Shown: positions 35,551 through 44,817 of the stretch, piece after piece
How positions within the stretch are numbered: position 1 is the stretch's first letter
Layout: every line of letters starts with the position of its first letter
Origin: SB21 sp964415295
Lineage (GTDB): Bacteria > CLD3 > SB21
Length of the DNA stretch: 64,000 nucleotides
Direction: 5' to 3'
Assembly (NCBI GenBank): GCA_964415295.1
Contig: CAYPYN010000002.1
Span: forward strand, 496,001-560,000
Notes under the pieces: generated by a model
The model's input: the letters and a program-made list of their open reading frames with translations, nothing else
Database searches by the model: none
What the model was told of the DNA's origin: nothing
Position numbers and translations under genes: made by a program

Positions 35551-35966
35551 GGGAGTCGCTCCTTAAAACGGTTTTTTAGAAATCGTAAAAGCCCCGGTGC
35601 TTTTAGAAGTCAGAATAAGGATCTTTGAAATGACGGTAAGTCGAAAATCGTTGATCCTTAGGCACCTTCCAGTTCTGAACCGGTATAAAATTACGGGTAA
35701 TATTTTTGATTGGCAACATATTACTAAAATGTGGTTTTTTTCACGATTTGCTGATCGAATCAGGCATAGTTCTTGACAAGAAACAGTATGCGGACTATAT
35801 TTCATTAGTTAATCCCATAGGTCTTCAAACATTATTTTTCTATCTCGCTTCCTCAGACGAGCTCTTAATGTAACCGTACTGGCGCACCGATGTAGCCGAA
35901 CGCGCCTACCAAGAAATTTACGAACAAATCCGAATAAATGTTTTTCACTTAACCAGTGAGGTATGT
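35551..35966. other. Divergent intergenic region with promoter and leader
   Basis: 416 bp without a gene. It holds a consensus promoter for the plus-strand pair at 35967 (listed separately) and a leader of about 160 nt. On the minus side TTGCCA-N17-TAATTT near 35697-35725 could serve the PLP-enzyme gene. A 7-bp hairpin (35586-35605, AAAAGC arms) lies in that gene's leader. No known riboswitch pattern was recognised, including the SAM types. Confidence 0.5.
35773..35801 (+). promoter_or_regulatory. Sigma-70 promoter of CsgG/PEGA and surface-protein genes
   Basis: TTGACA (35773-35778), 17 bp, TATATT (35796-35801). Predicted start near 35808, about 160 nt upstream of the ATG at 35967. Confidence 0.75.
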
Positions 35967-37043
35967 ATGGTCACAGTGAGATTCTTATTACTTTTCTTGA
36001 TGACGACGGCAGCTGCTTTTGCGCAAGATAGCGCATTAACCAGGAAAAAAAATGTGGCGGTATGGGAATTCCAAAGTTCCGGAGATTTGAAAGCCAGTCA
36101 GGTAAAAATCTTGACCACGAGGTTCCAGACTTCACTGGTTAATACGCAAGTGTTTGACGTCCTTGAGAGGGAAAAAATGTCCGAGATATTGAAAGAACAG
36201 AATTTCAACCTTGCTGATGCATGTAATTCATCCGAATGCGCCGTACAGGTTGGTCAATTGCTGGGAGTTGAATTCATGATCGCCGGGGATATCGGTCTAC
36301 TTGGAGAAACTTATACGATCGACCTGCGAATGGTCGACGTAACCACAGGCAAGATCATCAAAAACATTCCAGAAAACCACGAAGGAAAGATTGATGGGCT
36401 TCTTCTCAAATTGGAAAAAATGGCTTCTTTACTGGCAGGCATCGAATTCAAACCAGCCGTGACCACGGCAACTATCGAAGTCATTTCCAATCCCATCGGA
36501 GGCGAGATCTTGTTCGATGGAAAAAAGACCGGCGTGGTAACGCCAGGCAAGATCGATAACGTCATTCCCGGTAAACATAATATCGAAATCCGAAAAGAAT
36601 TCTCAGTAGGAAAACAGGAGATCACGACAGTTGCAGGAAAAACGGAAAAATTAATGGTGGTGCTTTCTATCCCGACCGTAACCGTCTCTTTCACATCCGA
36701 GCCGGCAGGCGCTGAAGTCATGATCGATGACAAAAAGATCGGTACCACACCCTTTCAGCATACCATGAAAGCGGGAAGATACAAATTGACCATGAATAAG
36801 TCAGGATATGAAACGTACGGTCAGATGGCCGACATTGCCGAGTGGAGCAAATCGGTCACGGGCTCACTGAAAGTCAAGCCGATCAGTACACAGAGCAAAA
36901 AGAAAAAGAGTAATACGATGTGGTATCTTATCGGCGGCGCGGCGGTGGCCGGAGGCGCGGCCGTAGTGCTTCTCGGTGGAAAGAAGAGCGGAAGCGGTGG
37001 AACAGGTTACGATGTGCTGCCTGTTCCGAGCTGGCCGAATTAA
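35967..37043 (+). CDS. CsgG-like / double PEGA-domain exported protein
   Basis: A 358-residue protein. A signal peptide (MVTVRFLLLFLMTTAAAFAQ) precedes a CsgG/LpoB-like domain (about 27-160, with 'VAVWEFQSSGDL', 'VFDVLEREKMSEILKEQNFN', 'GQLLGVEFMIAGDIG'). Two PEGA domains follow (about 168-225 'ISNPIGGEILFDGKKTG' and 230-300 'SEPAGAEVMIDDKKIGTTP'). A C-terminal hydrophobic glycine-rich helix spans about 310-330. Such proteins sit in the envelope and may help surface-protein display. It lies 24 nt before the 1269-residue secreted protein, so the two likely work together. The ATG has GTGAGG upstream. Confidence 0.88.
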   Translation: MVTVRFLLLFLMTTAAAFAQDSALTRKKNVAVWEFQSSGDLKASQVKILTTRFQTSLVNTQVFDVLEREKMSEILKEQNFNLADACNSSECAVQVGQLLGVEFMIAGDIGLLGETYTIDLRMVDVTTGKIIKNIPENHEGKIDGLLLKLEKMASLLAGIEFKPAVTTATIEVISNPIGGEILFDGKKTGVVTPGKIDNVIPGKHNIEIRKEFSVGKQEITTVAGKTEKLMVVLSIPTVTVSFTSEPAGAEVMIDDKKIGTTPFQHTMKAGRYKLTMNKSGYETYGQMADIAEWSKSVTGSLKVKPISTQSKKKKSNTMWYLIGGAAVAGGAAVVLLGGKKSGSGGTGYDVLPVPSWPN

Positions 37044-37067
37044 AACCATTAAGCGGAGAATACGATC

Positions 37068-40000
37068 ATGAAAAAACATATACGATATATTGTTGCGTTG
37101 TTTTTTCTTACAGTTTCACAAACGAACATTGCTCAGGAATCAACACAGAGACCGATCTCAGAAATCCTAAATCTCGATGGAACACTTAATTTGAGCTCCG
37201 GCATCAGCGGTTCGTTTGATCCAACGGGGTATCAGATGACAACTGATGTTGATGGACAGCCGATGTTTGCGCCGGGGGATTCAAATTGGCGTGGAACCAC
37301 TCAATATGGAGCATTCAATGGTGCAGTAAATGCCATTGTGATCGAAGGTCTTGATATTTATGTTGGGGGAAACTTTACCCAAGTGGCCGGAACTGCTGCC
37401 AACTATATTGCTAAGTGGAATGGTTCATCGTGGTCAGCTATTGGTACCGGTCTTAACAACCAAGTTACATCTATGGCTTTAGGACCGTTGGGAATTTATG
37501 TTGGCGGCATGTTCTCAACGGCCGGTGGAATTTCTGCAAGTTTCATTGCGGTGACAAATGGAACCACATGGTCAGCATTGGGTGCTGGTGTAAATAGCAA
37601 TGTAAATGCCATTGCAGTTTCAGGATCCAATGTATATGTTGGTGGGGGATTCACAACTGCCGGCGGAGTTTCAGCAAACGGAATTGCCAGACTAAATAAT
37701 GGTATCTGGTCTTCACTGGGATCTGGCGTAAATGGATCTGTTTACGCATTGGTTATTTCAGGGTCGGATGTTTATGTTGGTGGGGGATTCACAACTGCCG
37801 GCGGAACAGCAGCAAACAACATAGCAAAATGGAACGGATCAACTTGGTCTGCGCTGGGTTCCGGAGTGAACAACACTGTGTTTGCCCTCAAGGCAGTCGG
37901 TTCTGATGTTTATGCAGGTGGAATATTTTCTACAGCTGGGGGAGTTTCACTTGGTCAATGTGTGAAGTGGAATGGGAGTAGCTGGGTTGGTTTAGGTAGC
38001 GGCATTGCAGGGGCTGTATACGCTATTCATAGCGATGGAACTAACGTTTATGTTGGAGGAAATTTCACGACGGCGGGTGGCATCAGTGTAAACCGTATCG
38101 CTAAATGGGATGGTTCCAATTGGTCTGCTATGGGGAGTGGATTGGATTTATCAGTAAAAGTAATCACTGGTCAACATCTCGGCAGCCCATACAATTTAAA
38201 AGTTTTTGTCGCAGGAGATTTTACAACGGCTGGTGGTTCTGCTGCCGGACGATTTGTTGAGTATTACAACCGTCCACTTTATCAGCCTTCAAACCTCATT
38301 TCTTCCAACATTTCTCACTCTTCTGCAACTCTCACATGGACAACAGCTTCTGGAAATCCGGCAGGTTATCTGGTATTAAGAAGGCTCGGATCTTCCCCAA
38401 CCGGCAAACCTATCGATGATAGTTTCTATAGTATCGCAGGAACAATTGGTGACGCAAACGTAGCATACATTGGCAATTTGAACACATTTGACGAAACAAC
38501 ATTGGCGCCTCAATCAACGTACCATTACGACATTTTTTCATTTAACATGGCTGGTGACAGAATCGCTTATTTGACAACTTTGCCACTTGAAAACAGCCTT
38601 ACTACGCTGTTAGCTCCACCAAGTTCTCAACCAACAAATCTGGCCTTTTCAAATATTACGACATCTGCAATGACATTGACGTGGACTGCTTCACAAGGCG
38701 GAGCATCGGGGTATCTAGTCATTCGCCGCAGCGGAGCTTCACCGACAGGTTTACCAACTAGTGGTGTTACATATACAGCGGGTCAAACCATTGGCGACGG
38801 AATTGTTGCTTATGCTGGCACTAATACAACGTTTACTGCATCCAGCTTATCACAAGGAATTGATTACTTCTTTGATATATTTGCCTACAACGGATCGGGG
38901 GCTTCGATAAATTACTTAACTTCGTCACCTTTGGAAGGCCATCAAGCAATATCCGCAGCGGAGCCATCTTCTCAGCCATCCAATTTATCATTTTCAAATA
39001 TTGCGGGCACATCAATGACTCTATCCTGGACAGCGGCCACAGGAAGTCCTGCCGGATATTTAGTTTTACGAAGGACCGGCGCATCACCGACAGGTGCGCC
39101 TTCCGATGGCGTTGCATATACCGCTGGTCAAACGATCGGTGATGGAACCGTAGCTTATTCCGGCAGCGCGGCTACGGCTAATCTCTCCGGTCTGACATCA
39201 GCTACAACTTATTTCTTCGACATTCTTTCATACAACGGTTCCGGGGCGGCAACCAACTATCTTACCACATCGCCTCTCGAAGGAAGTCAGGCAACCGTCA
39301 CTTCAGTGGCCATTTCATCGGTGACAACTAACCCAACTTCAGCCACAGCCGGCACCGATCTGACGGTCACAGCCAACGTCACAGGATCATCCCCTACCGT
39401 TGTTCTTTATTACGGTAACTGGAACCAATCCGTTGGAGATTCCTTGACGGATGCCAGCAGTCCTTTCCAATTCACCATTCCCGCTTCAAAAGTAAATTCA
39501 GCAGGATTGTGGATTCGAGTGAAAGCCTCCAACACGGGCGGCATTGTTTTCAATCCTTCTTCAACAGGACGAACCAATCTACCGGTCACCTCGAGCGCCG
39601 CTTCGGTCACAACACTGATATCGAATGGAACATTCCCATCGGGCGTACCGCTCTCCAATTACGTTTCGATCTCTCTGCCGCTCAATAAACCGCTCAACCT
39701 GACCAGTCTGCTCGGCAGCCAAGAACCCAAAGGCGGCGTGCCTACCAAATGGCGCCTGATGGCGTGGGACCCTGTGCAGAGTGTTTTCATTGACAAGACC
39801 ACGATGGAGAACGGAAAAGGTTATTTTCTCATCATGCGCGAAGCCTCGACATTTCTTAGCAATGTTTCCGGCGGAACGACCAACGACCGGACTCTGTTTG
39901 ATTCACAGGTACTGACGCCCGGATGGAATATTATCGGATGGCCTTTGGGTTTCACGGGTAATCTCACCGTAACCAATTCTTCAAGCATCGATCCGGTGTG

Positions 40001-40877
40001 GCAGTTAAAGGGAGGCGCGTGGTCGCAGGATGCACAGGTCAAACCTTTTGGAGCTATAGCCGTGAAAAATAAAACGGCGGGAAATCTCACGGTGAGCAAT
40101 GTGCTGAGTTTTACGCAGAGCGCGAAGGCGGCTGCCGAATCAGGATGGAGTTTGCGCATGAAAGCGTATGCCGGAGAACGCATGGATGAAGATAATTTTG
40201 TCGGAGTTCGTTCGGCCTCCATCGACGGATACGACGAAACGGATGCGAGCAATCCCCTGAATATCGGCGAATATGTGAATGCGTATTTCAAGACGAACGA
40301 CCCGCAGGCGGAAATCCTCGCGTTTGATATGCGCGACGCTCAGAATGACGGCCACGTATGGGATATGCAGGTCGAGCACAACACCAAGGAGTCTCACATC
40401 ACGCTGCGCTGGGAGGATCTGGGGCTTCCCTCCGGATTCGAAGCCATCCTGGTGGATATCCATCAGAACAAGATCATCAATTTGAAAGAGCAATCGGAAT
40501 ATACCTTCCGATCACGCGAACAAAATCCGTTCAAGATCATTGTCGGCAGCCCATCCCATATTCAGGCGCAGAAGTCCGCGCTTGAGAATATCCTGCCGAA
40601 GGCATACGCCTTGTCCCAGAACTATCCCAATCCTTTCAACCCGCAGACCAAGATCCAATTTGCCATGGCACGAACCGGACGTGTGACCTTACGCGTGTAT
40701 AACATTCTTGGCCAGGAAGTTCGTACCCTGGTGGCCGGCGTTAAGGAGACGGGAATTCACGAGGTAACCTGGGACGGGAAAAACAACTATGGGCAAAACG
40801 TCGCTTCCGGAATGTACGTTTATCACCTGGCGACAGAATCCTTTTCGCAGGCGAAAAAACTGATGTATGTGAAGTGA
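37068..40877 (+). CDS. Large secreted protein: seven-blade propeller, three Fn3-like domains, NYPNPFNP sorting domain
   Basis: 1269 residues. A signal peptide is at 1-23. Seven repeats of exactly 46 residues start at Val87, each like 'VYVGGGFTTAGG...IAKWNGSTWSALGSGV', which suggests a seven-bladed beta-propeller. Three Fn3-like modules of about 110 residues (about 405-745) share 'GYLVLRRTGASPTG' and 'YFFDILSYNGSG'. A further Ig-like/uncharacterised part (about 745-1170) follows. The last 90 residues carry 'LSQNYPNPFNP', 'LRVYNILGQEVRTLV' and 'WDGKNNYGQNVASGMYVY', a FlgD-Ig/type IX-type C-terminal domain. It is probably a cell-surface adhesin or binding protein. The propeller DNA is visibly more AT-rich than the 3' third. 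Confidence 0.92.
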   Translation: MKKHIRYIVALFFLTVSQTNIAQESTQRPISEILNLDGTLNLSSGISGSFDPTGYQMTTDVDGQPMFAPGDSNWRGTTQYGAFNGAVNAIVIEGLDIYVGGNFTQVAGTAANYIAKWNGSSWSAIGTGLNNQVTSMALGPLGIYVGGMFSTAGGISASFIAVTNGTTWSALGAGVNSNVNAIAVSGSNVYVGGGFTTAGGVSANGIARLNNGIWSSLGSGVNGSVYALVISGSDVYVGGGFTTAGGTAANNIAKWNGSTWSALGSGVNNTVFALKAVGSDVYAGGIFSTAGGVSLGQCVKWNGSSWVGLGSGIAGAVYAIHSDGTNVYVGGNFTTAGGISVNRIAKWDGSNWSAMGSGLDLSVKVITGQHLGSPYNLKVFVAGDFTTAGGSAAGRFVEYYNRPLYQPSNLISSNISHSSATLTWTTASGNPAGYLVLRRLGSSPTGKPIDDSFYSIAGTIGDANVAYIGNLNTFDETTLAPQSTYHYDIFSFNMAGDRIAYLTTLPLENSLTTLLAPPSSQPTNLAFSNITTSAMTLTWTASQGGASGYLVIRRSGASPTGLPTSGVTYTAGQTIGDGIVAYAGTNTTFTASSLSQGIDYFFDIFAYNGSGASINYLTSSPLEGHQAISAAEPSSQPSNLSFSNIAGTSMTLSWTAATGSPAGYLVLRRTGASPTGAPSDGVAYTAGQTIGDGTVAYSGSAATANLSGLTSATTYFFDILSYNGSGAATNYLTTSPLEGSQATVTSVAISSVTTNPTSATAGTDLTVTANVTGSSPTVVLYYGNWNQSVGDSLTDASSPFQFTIPASKVNSAGLWIRVKASNTGGIVFNPSSTGRTNLPVTSSAASVTTLISNGTFPSGVPLSNYVSISLPLNKPLNLTSLLGSQEPKGGVPTKWRLMAWDPVQSVFIDKTTMENGKGYFLIMREASTFLSNVSGGTTNDRTLFDSQVLTPGWNIIGWPLGFTGNLTVTNSSSIDPVWQLKGGAWSQDAQVKPFGAIAVKNKTAGNLTVSNVLSFTQSAKAAAESGWSLRMKAYAGERMDEDNFVGVRSASIDGYDETDASNPLNIGEYVNAYFKTNDPQAEILAFDMRDAQNDGHVWDMQVEHNTKESHITLRWEDLGLPSGFEAILVDIHQNKIINLKEQSEYTFRSREQNPFKIIVGSPSHIQAQKSALENILPKAYALSQNYPNPFNPQTKIQFAMARTGRVTLRVYNILGQEVRTLVAGVKETGIHEVTWDGKNNYGQNVASGMYVYHLATESFSQAKKLMYVK
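37326..38285 (+). repeat. 138-bp coding tandem repeat (propeller blades)
   Basis: Blade starts fall exactly every 138 bp at 37326, 37464, 37602, 37740, 37878, 38016 and 38154. Blades 3 and 4 share a run of over 30 identical bases (from 37635 and 37773), a sign of recent unit duplication or conversion. Confidence 0.9.
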
Positions 40878-40896
40878 AATTTCCTTGGATCGGATC

Positions 40897-40934
40897 AAAA
40901 AAAAAGCTGCGCGACATACCGTGCAGCTTTTTTT
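40897..40934. terminator. Bidirectional terminator
   Basis: A-run, AGCTGC stem, about 12-nt loop, GCAGCT stem, T-run. It serves both the surface-protein gene (plus) and the sensor kinase (minus), whose stop codon lies inside the T-run. Confidence 0.9.
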
Positions 40935-43900
40935 ATGTTCTTTGCTCGGTTGGCTTGGTCGGCAGTCTAATGATGAACACGCTCCCATTCTTTCCGTCAC
41001 TTTCCGCGTGAATCCGGCCGTTATGAAGTTCGATGATCTTTTTGCACAAGGTCAAGCCTAAACCTGTCCCGTGCTCCGTCTCCCCTTCCACCTGGCGGAA
41101 TTCCTCGAACACCGATTCCAATTCAGCGGGAGGTATCCCTTTCCCGTTGTCGCTCACGCGGATCTCGATCTCTTCGTAAGCCGAACCGTTTATGACTGCG
41201 GCTTCCACGCCGATCCGGCCGCCTTCGGGGGTGAACTTATTGGCATTGCTCAGAAGATTGAACAATACCTGCCTGAACTTCATCTCATCCGCCCAAAGTT
41301 CGATCGACGGATCGATGGCAATACGAAGTTCCTGCTTCTTCTTCTGAAGCAGTGACAGGATCAGATTCCTGACCGATAAAACCGTTTCTTCAAGATAGAT
41401 CATCTTCGGATGAAGCGTCAACTTGCCCGCTTCGATCTTGGAAAGGTCCAGTATATCATTGATCAGCTGAAGCAGGTTGGTCCCGCTTTCGGTAATGGCC
41501 TGCAAGGCCTTCTCCTGATCCTTATTGATCTCGCCCAGCATCCCCTGTTTAAGAAGATCCGTAAAACCGAGGATGGCGTTCATCGGTGTGCGGAGTTCAT
41601 GGCTCATATCGGCCATAAATTTGGATTTCATCTCGCTGGCTCTGAGGATCTGTCTGTTCATGACCTGCAGATCTTCAAGCATACGGGCTTTGATAAAGGC
41701 CGAGGTGATGTGCTCCTTCAGGTTTTTAAGAAGCAGGATATCCTGATCCTCAAAGGCATTTTCATAATGCATATTGTCATAAATAAAATAGCCTTCCACG
41801 ACACCTTCGATCCGGATACGGGTGACCAGCATGGACTTGGGAATGCCGAGGTGCCTGATCTTTGCTTCGGCGGAACGCCCGCCCACATTTCTTACGATGT
41901 AGACATCCTCGAATATTTCGAACGCGTTCTGAACGTATCGGGCCTCGGCTTCCTGCAGGGTCAGTTCGATACTCTCCAGTTCCTTCATTTCCCACCCTTT
42001 GGCCGCTTTAAAACAGAAGACCTCGCGGTTCCGGTCAAAGACCAGCGCGGATCCTTTTTCGACCCCGTGGATCACACTGATCTCATGAAGGATGGAATTG
42101 AGAAGATCGGAAAAGATCACCTCCGAATTGATCGAATTCACGATCGCGTTGATGGTCTCCAATTCGGTCGTCTTCTGTTCCAATTTCTCTTTCTGGCGTA
42201 CTACTTCGATCGTACGCTGCTCCACGATCTTTTCCAGCCGGACTTTTTCTTTTTCCAACGATTGGGCGCGCCACTTCACCGCATAATAGAATACCATGAA
42301 AAATACGATGCCGTATAACCCGTAGGCCCAAACAGTCCTGTACCAGGGAACGGAAACGGTAAAACGAAAGTTGTCTTCCAAACCTACGTGTCCGTATACA
42401 TTCTTCGCACGTACGTGAAATGTGTAAGAGCCTTCGGGAATATTGGTATAATCCTTAATGGTCTCTGCTGTCCAATCCGACCACGAGTCATCGAATCCTT
42501 CGAGCCGGTACTGGAACAGGTTAGCCGACTCGTTGTCATAACTGGCGGCCGAAAATTCAAAACGCAGAGAATTATTGCGGTAGTCGATGACGGCGGACGT
42601 CCTCCGATCCGCAGCATACCGGCCTCCGAAGATCACCGAATCGCGATCGATGGAAACCTTTCTTACAAGGGCCTGGAATTCCTCCCGGTAATTTTTGACA
42701 ATCTTAGAATCGTATCGGATAAGCCCGTTGGGACCGCCGAGCCAAACCACGCCGTTCTTTTCGCAATACAATGCCAACACCGCAAAATCGGCAAGGCGCA
42801 GGAATGGAGTGGCCTCCAGCGCATACGTACCGTCCGGCTGAGGATGCGCCACGTACGTTTCAGCACGGTTACCCGCTTCGGCATTCATCCACACCCGTCC
42901 GTCGTCGCTCACAACCAGACGGGAGACCAGGCGCGGAACGGCGGTCAGCGATCTTCCAAATACAGGATCGGGAACAAAGTTATTGTTCATGGGATCAAAT
43001 CGATAGATGCCGTTGAACGTACCGAAAATCGTACGGCCGCCCACCGCATAAGAATAGACCGACCCGTTCGGCAATCCGTGCGACGTACCGAACTTTTCTA
43101 TGATCCAGTCGTTCTTTCCGCCAGCCCCTGAACGCGGCGGCGTGACCCGCACAACACCCTGGTACATCGTTCCCAGCCACAATCGTCCTTCGTTGTCCTC
43201 GTTTATCGTCCGGACCTCTTCGGTGATCCCATTGATCCGCCCACGATCCTGCCACCGGCCGTCTGCCCATTCCAGATAGGACATGCCGTCGCGAATTCCG
43301 ACATAGATACGCATCGTATCGAATTTTGAACGGTACAAGAATAATGTGGAAACCTGCTTTTGCACAAGACTCACGGACGAATGTCGGATACTGAAAACCC
43401 CGTCCTGCGTGGCCGCCAGAAGATAAGGCCCAGCTGGAAGCAGGAAATAGCACTGCGCCGCAATTTCCTTCACATTGCTGAAGTGCGGATCGACGCGGTG
43501 ATCCTGTCTGAGATAGTACAGTCCGCGAAAAGTCCCGACAAAAAGAGTGCCTTCGTGGCGAGCGATGGATAGTACGGCGCCGGCCAGTTCGGACGACTCC
43601 CCGTACGCCGTGAGAGGCGATTCGATCTCCGCGCGCGCGATGCCGTTATTGAGCCCCAGCCAAAGCCCTCCTTCACGGTCCGTCAGCGCCGTGTAAATAT
43701 TATTATCCTGTAAACCGGTCGATTTGTCCAGAATCTGCTTGATCTTGCCATGGCGGTCCATGATGACCGCGCCGCCCCGCAGAGTATAGAGCGTGAAGTC
43801 GCCGTGCGGCAAAACGATCCCGCCGTAAAGCTGATTTTCGAGTAAAAAAGCATCGGCTTCAGTTTTGAAAGGAATCACGCGGGGACTGTTCTTATCGCCG

Positions 43901-44598
43901 GTCTTTGAATACAGGAACAACCCCTTTTCTCGCGAACCGATCAGCAAATGCGTACTGTCGTATGGCAAGACCGCATACAATCGGATATCGGCAAATACTT
44001 CGCTGCCCGGCAGTAAACGGAGGGAATCGCCTTCGACGCGCATCAGTCCGACCTGACGTTGGGTGATATAGAGTTCGTCATCGACCAGATAGGACTGATG
44101 AAAACCCGTGGACGGTTTCCACGTGCGTATCCTCCCGTCGGTGAAGAGGAACAGTTTGTCAAAGGACTGAAAGTAGATCCCTTTGGAGCTGGCAAAACAC
44201 TTCCACACGTCCGCAAAAGCTCGATGTTCGGCCGGAACGATATCGACCAGTGAAACAAACTTAAGATTGCCGACGGAGTCGGGAGCCAGATAACCGAATT
44301 CCCCCACGGATCCCAGAAAGACCGTTCCCCGATTATCCATGGTCATCGAGCGTACGATGGCCTTTTTATCGGTGAATATCTTCCTCCACGTAGACCCGTC
44401 ATACTCGAGTACGCAATCGCCATTCCCGAAATACATAACGCCGCGCCGGTCCTGAACGATGGACCAATTCTGTATGCCGGCCTTGTATTCTTTCGGGGAA
44501 TAGTTTCGTATGAAGAAATTGCCGCTATTCTCCTGCGCTTCCGCTCGGAAGCCGAAGAACAGCAGAAACCACAACATCGGACGAATAGATCGGATCAT
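40933..44598 (-). CDS. Orphan sensor histidine kinase with Reg_prop propeller and GAF domain
   Basis: 1221 residues. A signal/anchor at 1-20 precedes a periplasmic region with Reg_prop-type propeller repeats ('LTDREGGLWLGLNNGIARAE', 'NEDNEGRLWLGTMYQGVVRV') to about 660. A Y_Y_Y domain (about 680-755, 'YRLEGFDDSWSDW') and a membrane helix (about 765-785) follow. A coiled coil leads to a GAF domain (about 835-960). The HisKA domain has His1000 in 'MADMSHELRTPMNAI', and the HATPase_c domain has 'SDNGKGIPPAEL' and 'GTGLGLTLCKKII'. Unlike many hybrid sensors it has no receiver or AraC domain, and no response regulator lies beside it. Related sensors detect polysaccharides or envelope ligands. Confidence 0.93.
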   Translation of the reverse strand: MIRSIRPMLWFLLFFGFRAEAQENSGNFFIRNYSPKEYKAGIQNWSIVQDRRGVMYFGNGDCVLEYDGSTWRKIFTDKKAIVRSMTMDNRGTVFLGSVGEFGYLAPDSVGNLKFVSLVDIVPAEHRAFADVWKCFASSKGIYFQSFDKLFLFTDGRIRTWKPSTGFHQSYLVDDELYITQRQVGLMRVEGDSLRLLPGSEVFADIRLYAVLPYDSTHLLIGSREKGLFLYSKTGDKNSPRVIPFKTEADAFLLENQLYGGIVLPHGDFTLYTLRGGAVIMDRHGKIKQILDKSTGLQDNNIYTALTDREGGLWLGLNNGIARAEIESPLTAYGESSELAGAVLSIARHEGTLFVGTFRGLYYLRQDHRVDPHFSNVKEIAAQCYFLLPAGPYLLAATQDGVFSIRHSSVSLVQKQVSTLFLYRSKFDTMRIYVGIRDGMSYLEWADGRWQDRGRINGITEEVRTINEDNEGRLWLGTMYQGVVRVTPPRSGAGGKNDWIIEKFGTSHGLPNGSVYSYAVGGRTIFGTFNGIYRFDPMNNNFVPDPVFGRSLTAVPRLVSRLVVSDDGRVWMNAEAGNRAETYVAHPQPDGTYALEATPFLRLADFAVLALYCEKNGVVWLGGPNGLIRYDSKIVKNYREEFQALVRKVSIDRDSVIFGGRYAADRRTSAVIDYRNNSLRFEFSAASYDNESANLFQYRLEGFDDSWSDWTAETIKDYTNIPEGSYTFHVRAKNVYGHVGLEDNFRFTVSVPWYRTVWAYGLYGIVFFMVFYYAVKWRAQSLEKEKVRLEKIVEQRTIEVVRQKEKLEQKTTELETINAIVNSINSEVIFSDLLNSILHEISVIHGVEKGSALVFDRNREVFCFKAAKGWEMKELESIELTLQEAEARYVQNAFEIFEDVYIVRNVGGRSAEAKIRHLGIPKSMLVTRIRIEGVVEGYFIYDNMHYENAFEDQDILLLKNLKEHITSAFIKARMLEDLQVMNRQILRASEMKSKFMADMSHELRTPMNAILGFTDLLKQGMLGEINKDQEKALQAITESGTNLLQLINDILDLSKIEAGKLTLHPKMIYLEETVLSVRNLILSLLQKKKQELRIAIDPSIELWADEMKFRQVLFNLLSNANKFTPEGGRIGVEAAVINGSAYEEIEIRVSDNGKGIPPAELESVFEEFRQVEGETEHGTGLGLTLCKKIIELHNGRIHAESDGKNGSVFIIRLPTKPTEQRT

Positions 44599-44817
44599 AG
44601 CCTCATCGGGTTTGAGCAGAGATCAAAAGAAATCGATCCTCAAAGATATATGTAGATGGGTGTTATAACTTACAAAGTTTTTGAGCGGCTTTCAATAGAA
44701 AGCTTGGGCGGAAACAGAAAAATTCACTTTGATTTTCATTGGAAAAATATCAACATTTGACCCCACGCGCCTAACCAACAATATCCAATCATTCTTTTTG
44801 TAAACAGGAGATCGCTT

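Noticed and set aside
35808..35966. Possible riboswitch in the leader of the CsgG/PEGA gene
   Set aside because: No match to the SAM, c-di-GMP or other common patterns could be recognised by eye; kept only as a finding for a covariance search.
37326..38285. Regular repeats that might be CRISPR-like
   Set aside because: The 138-bp units are coding, in frame and propeller-like; there are no short repeats with unique spacers and no cas genes.
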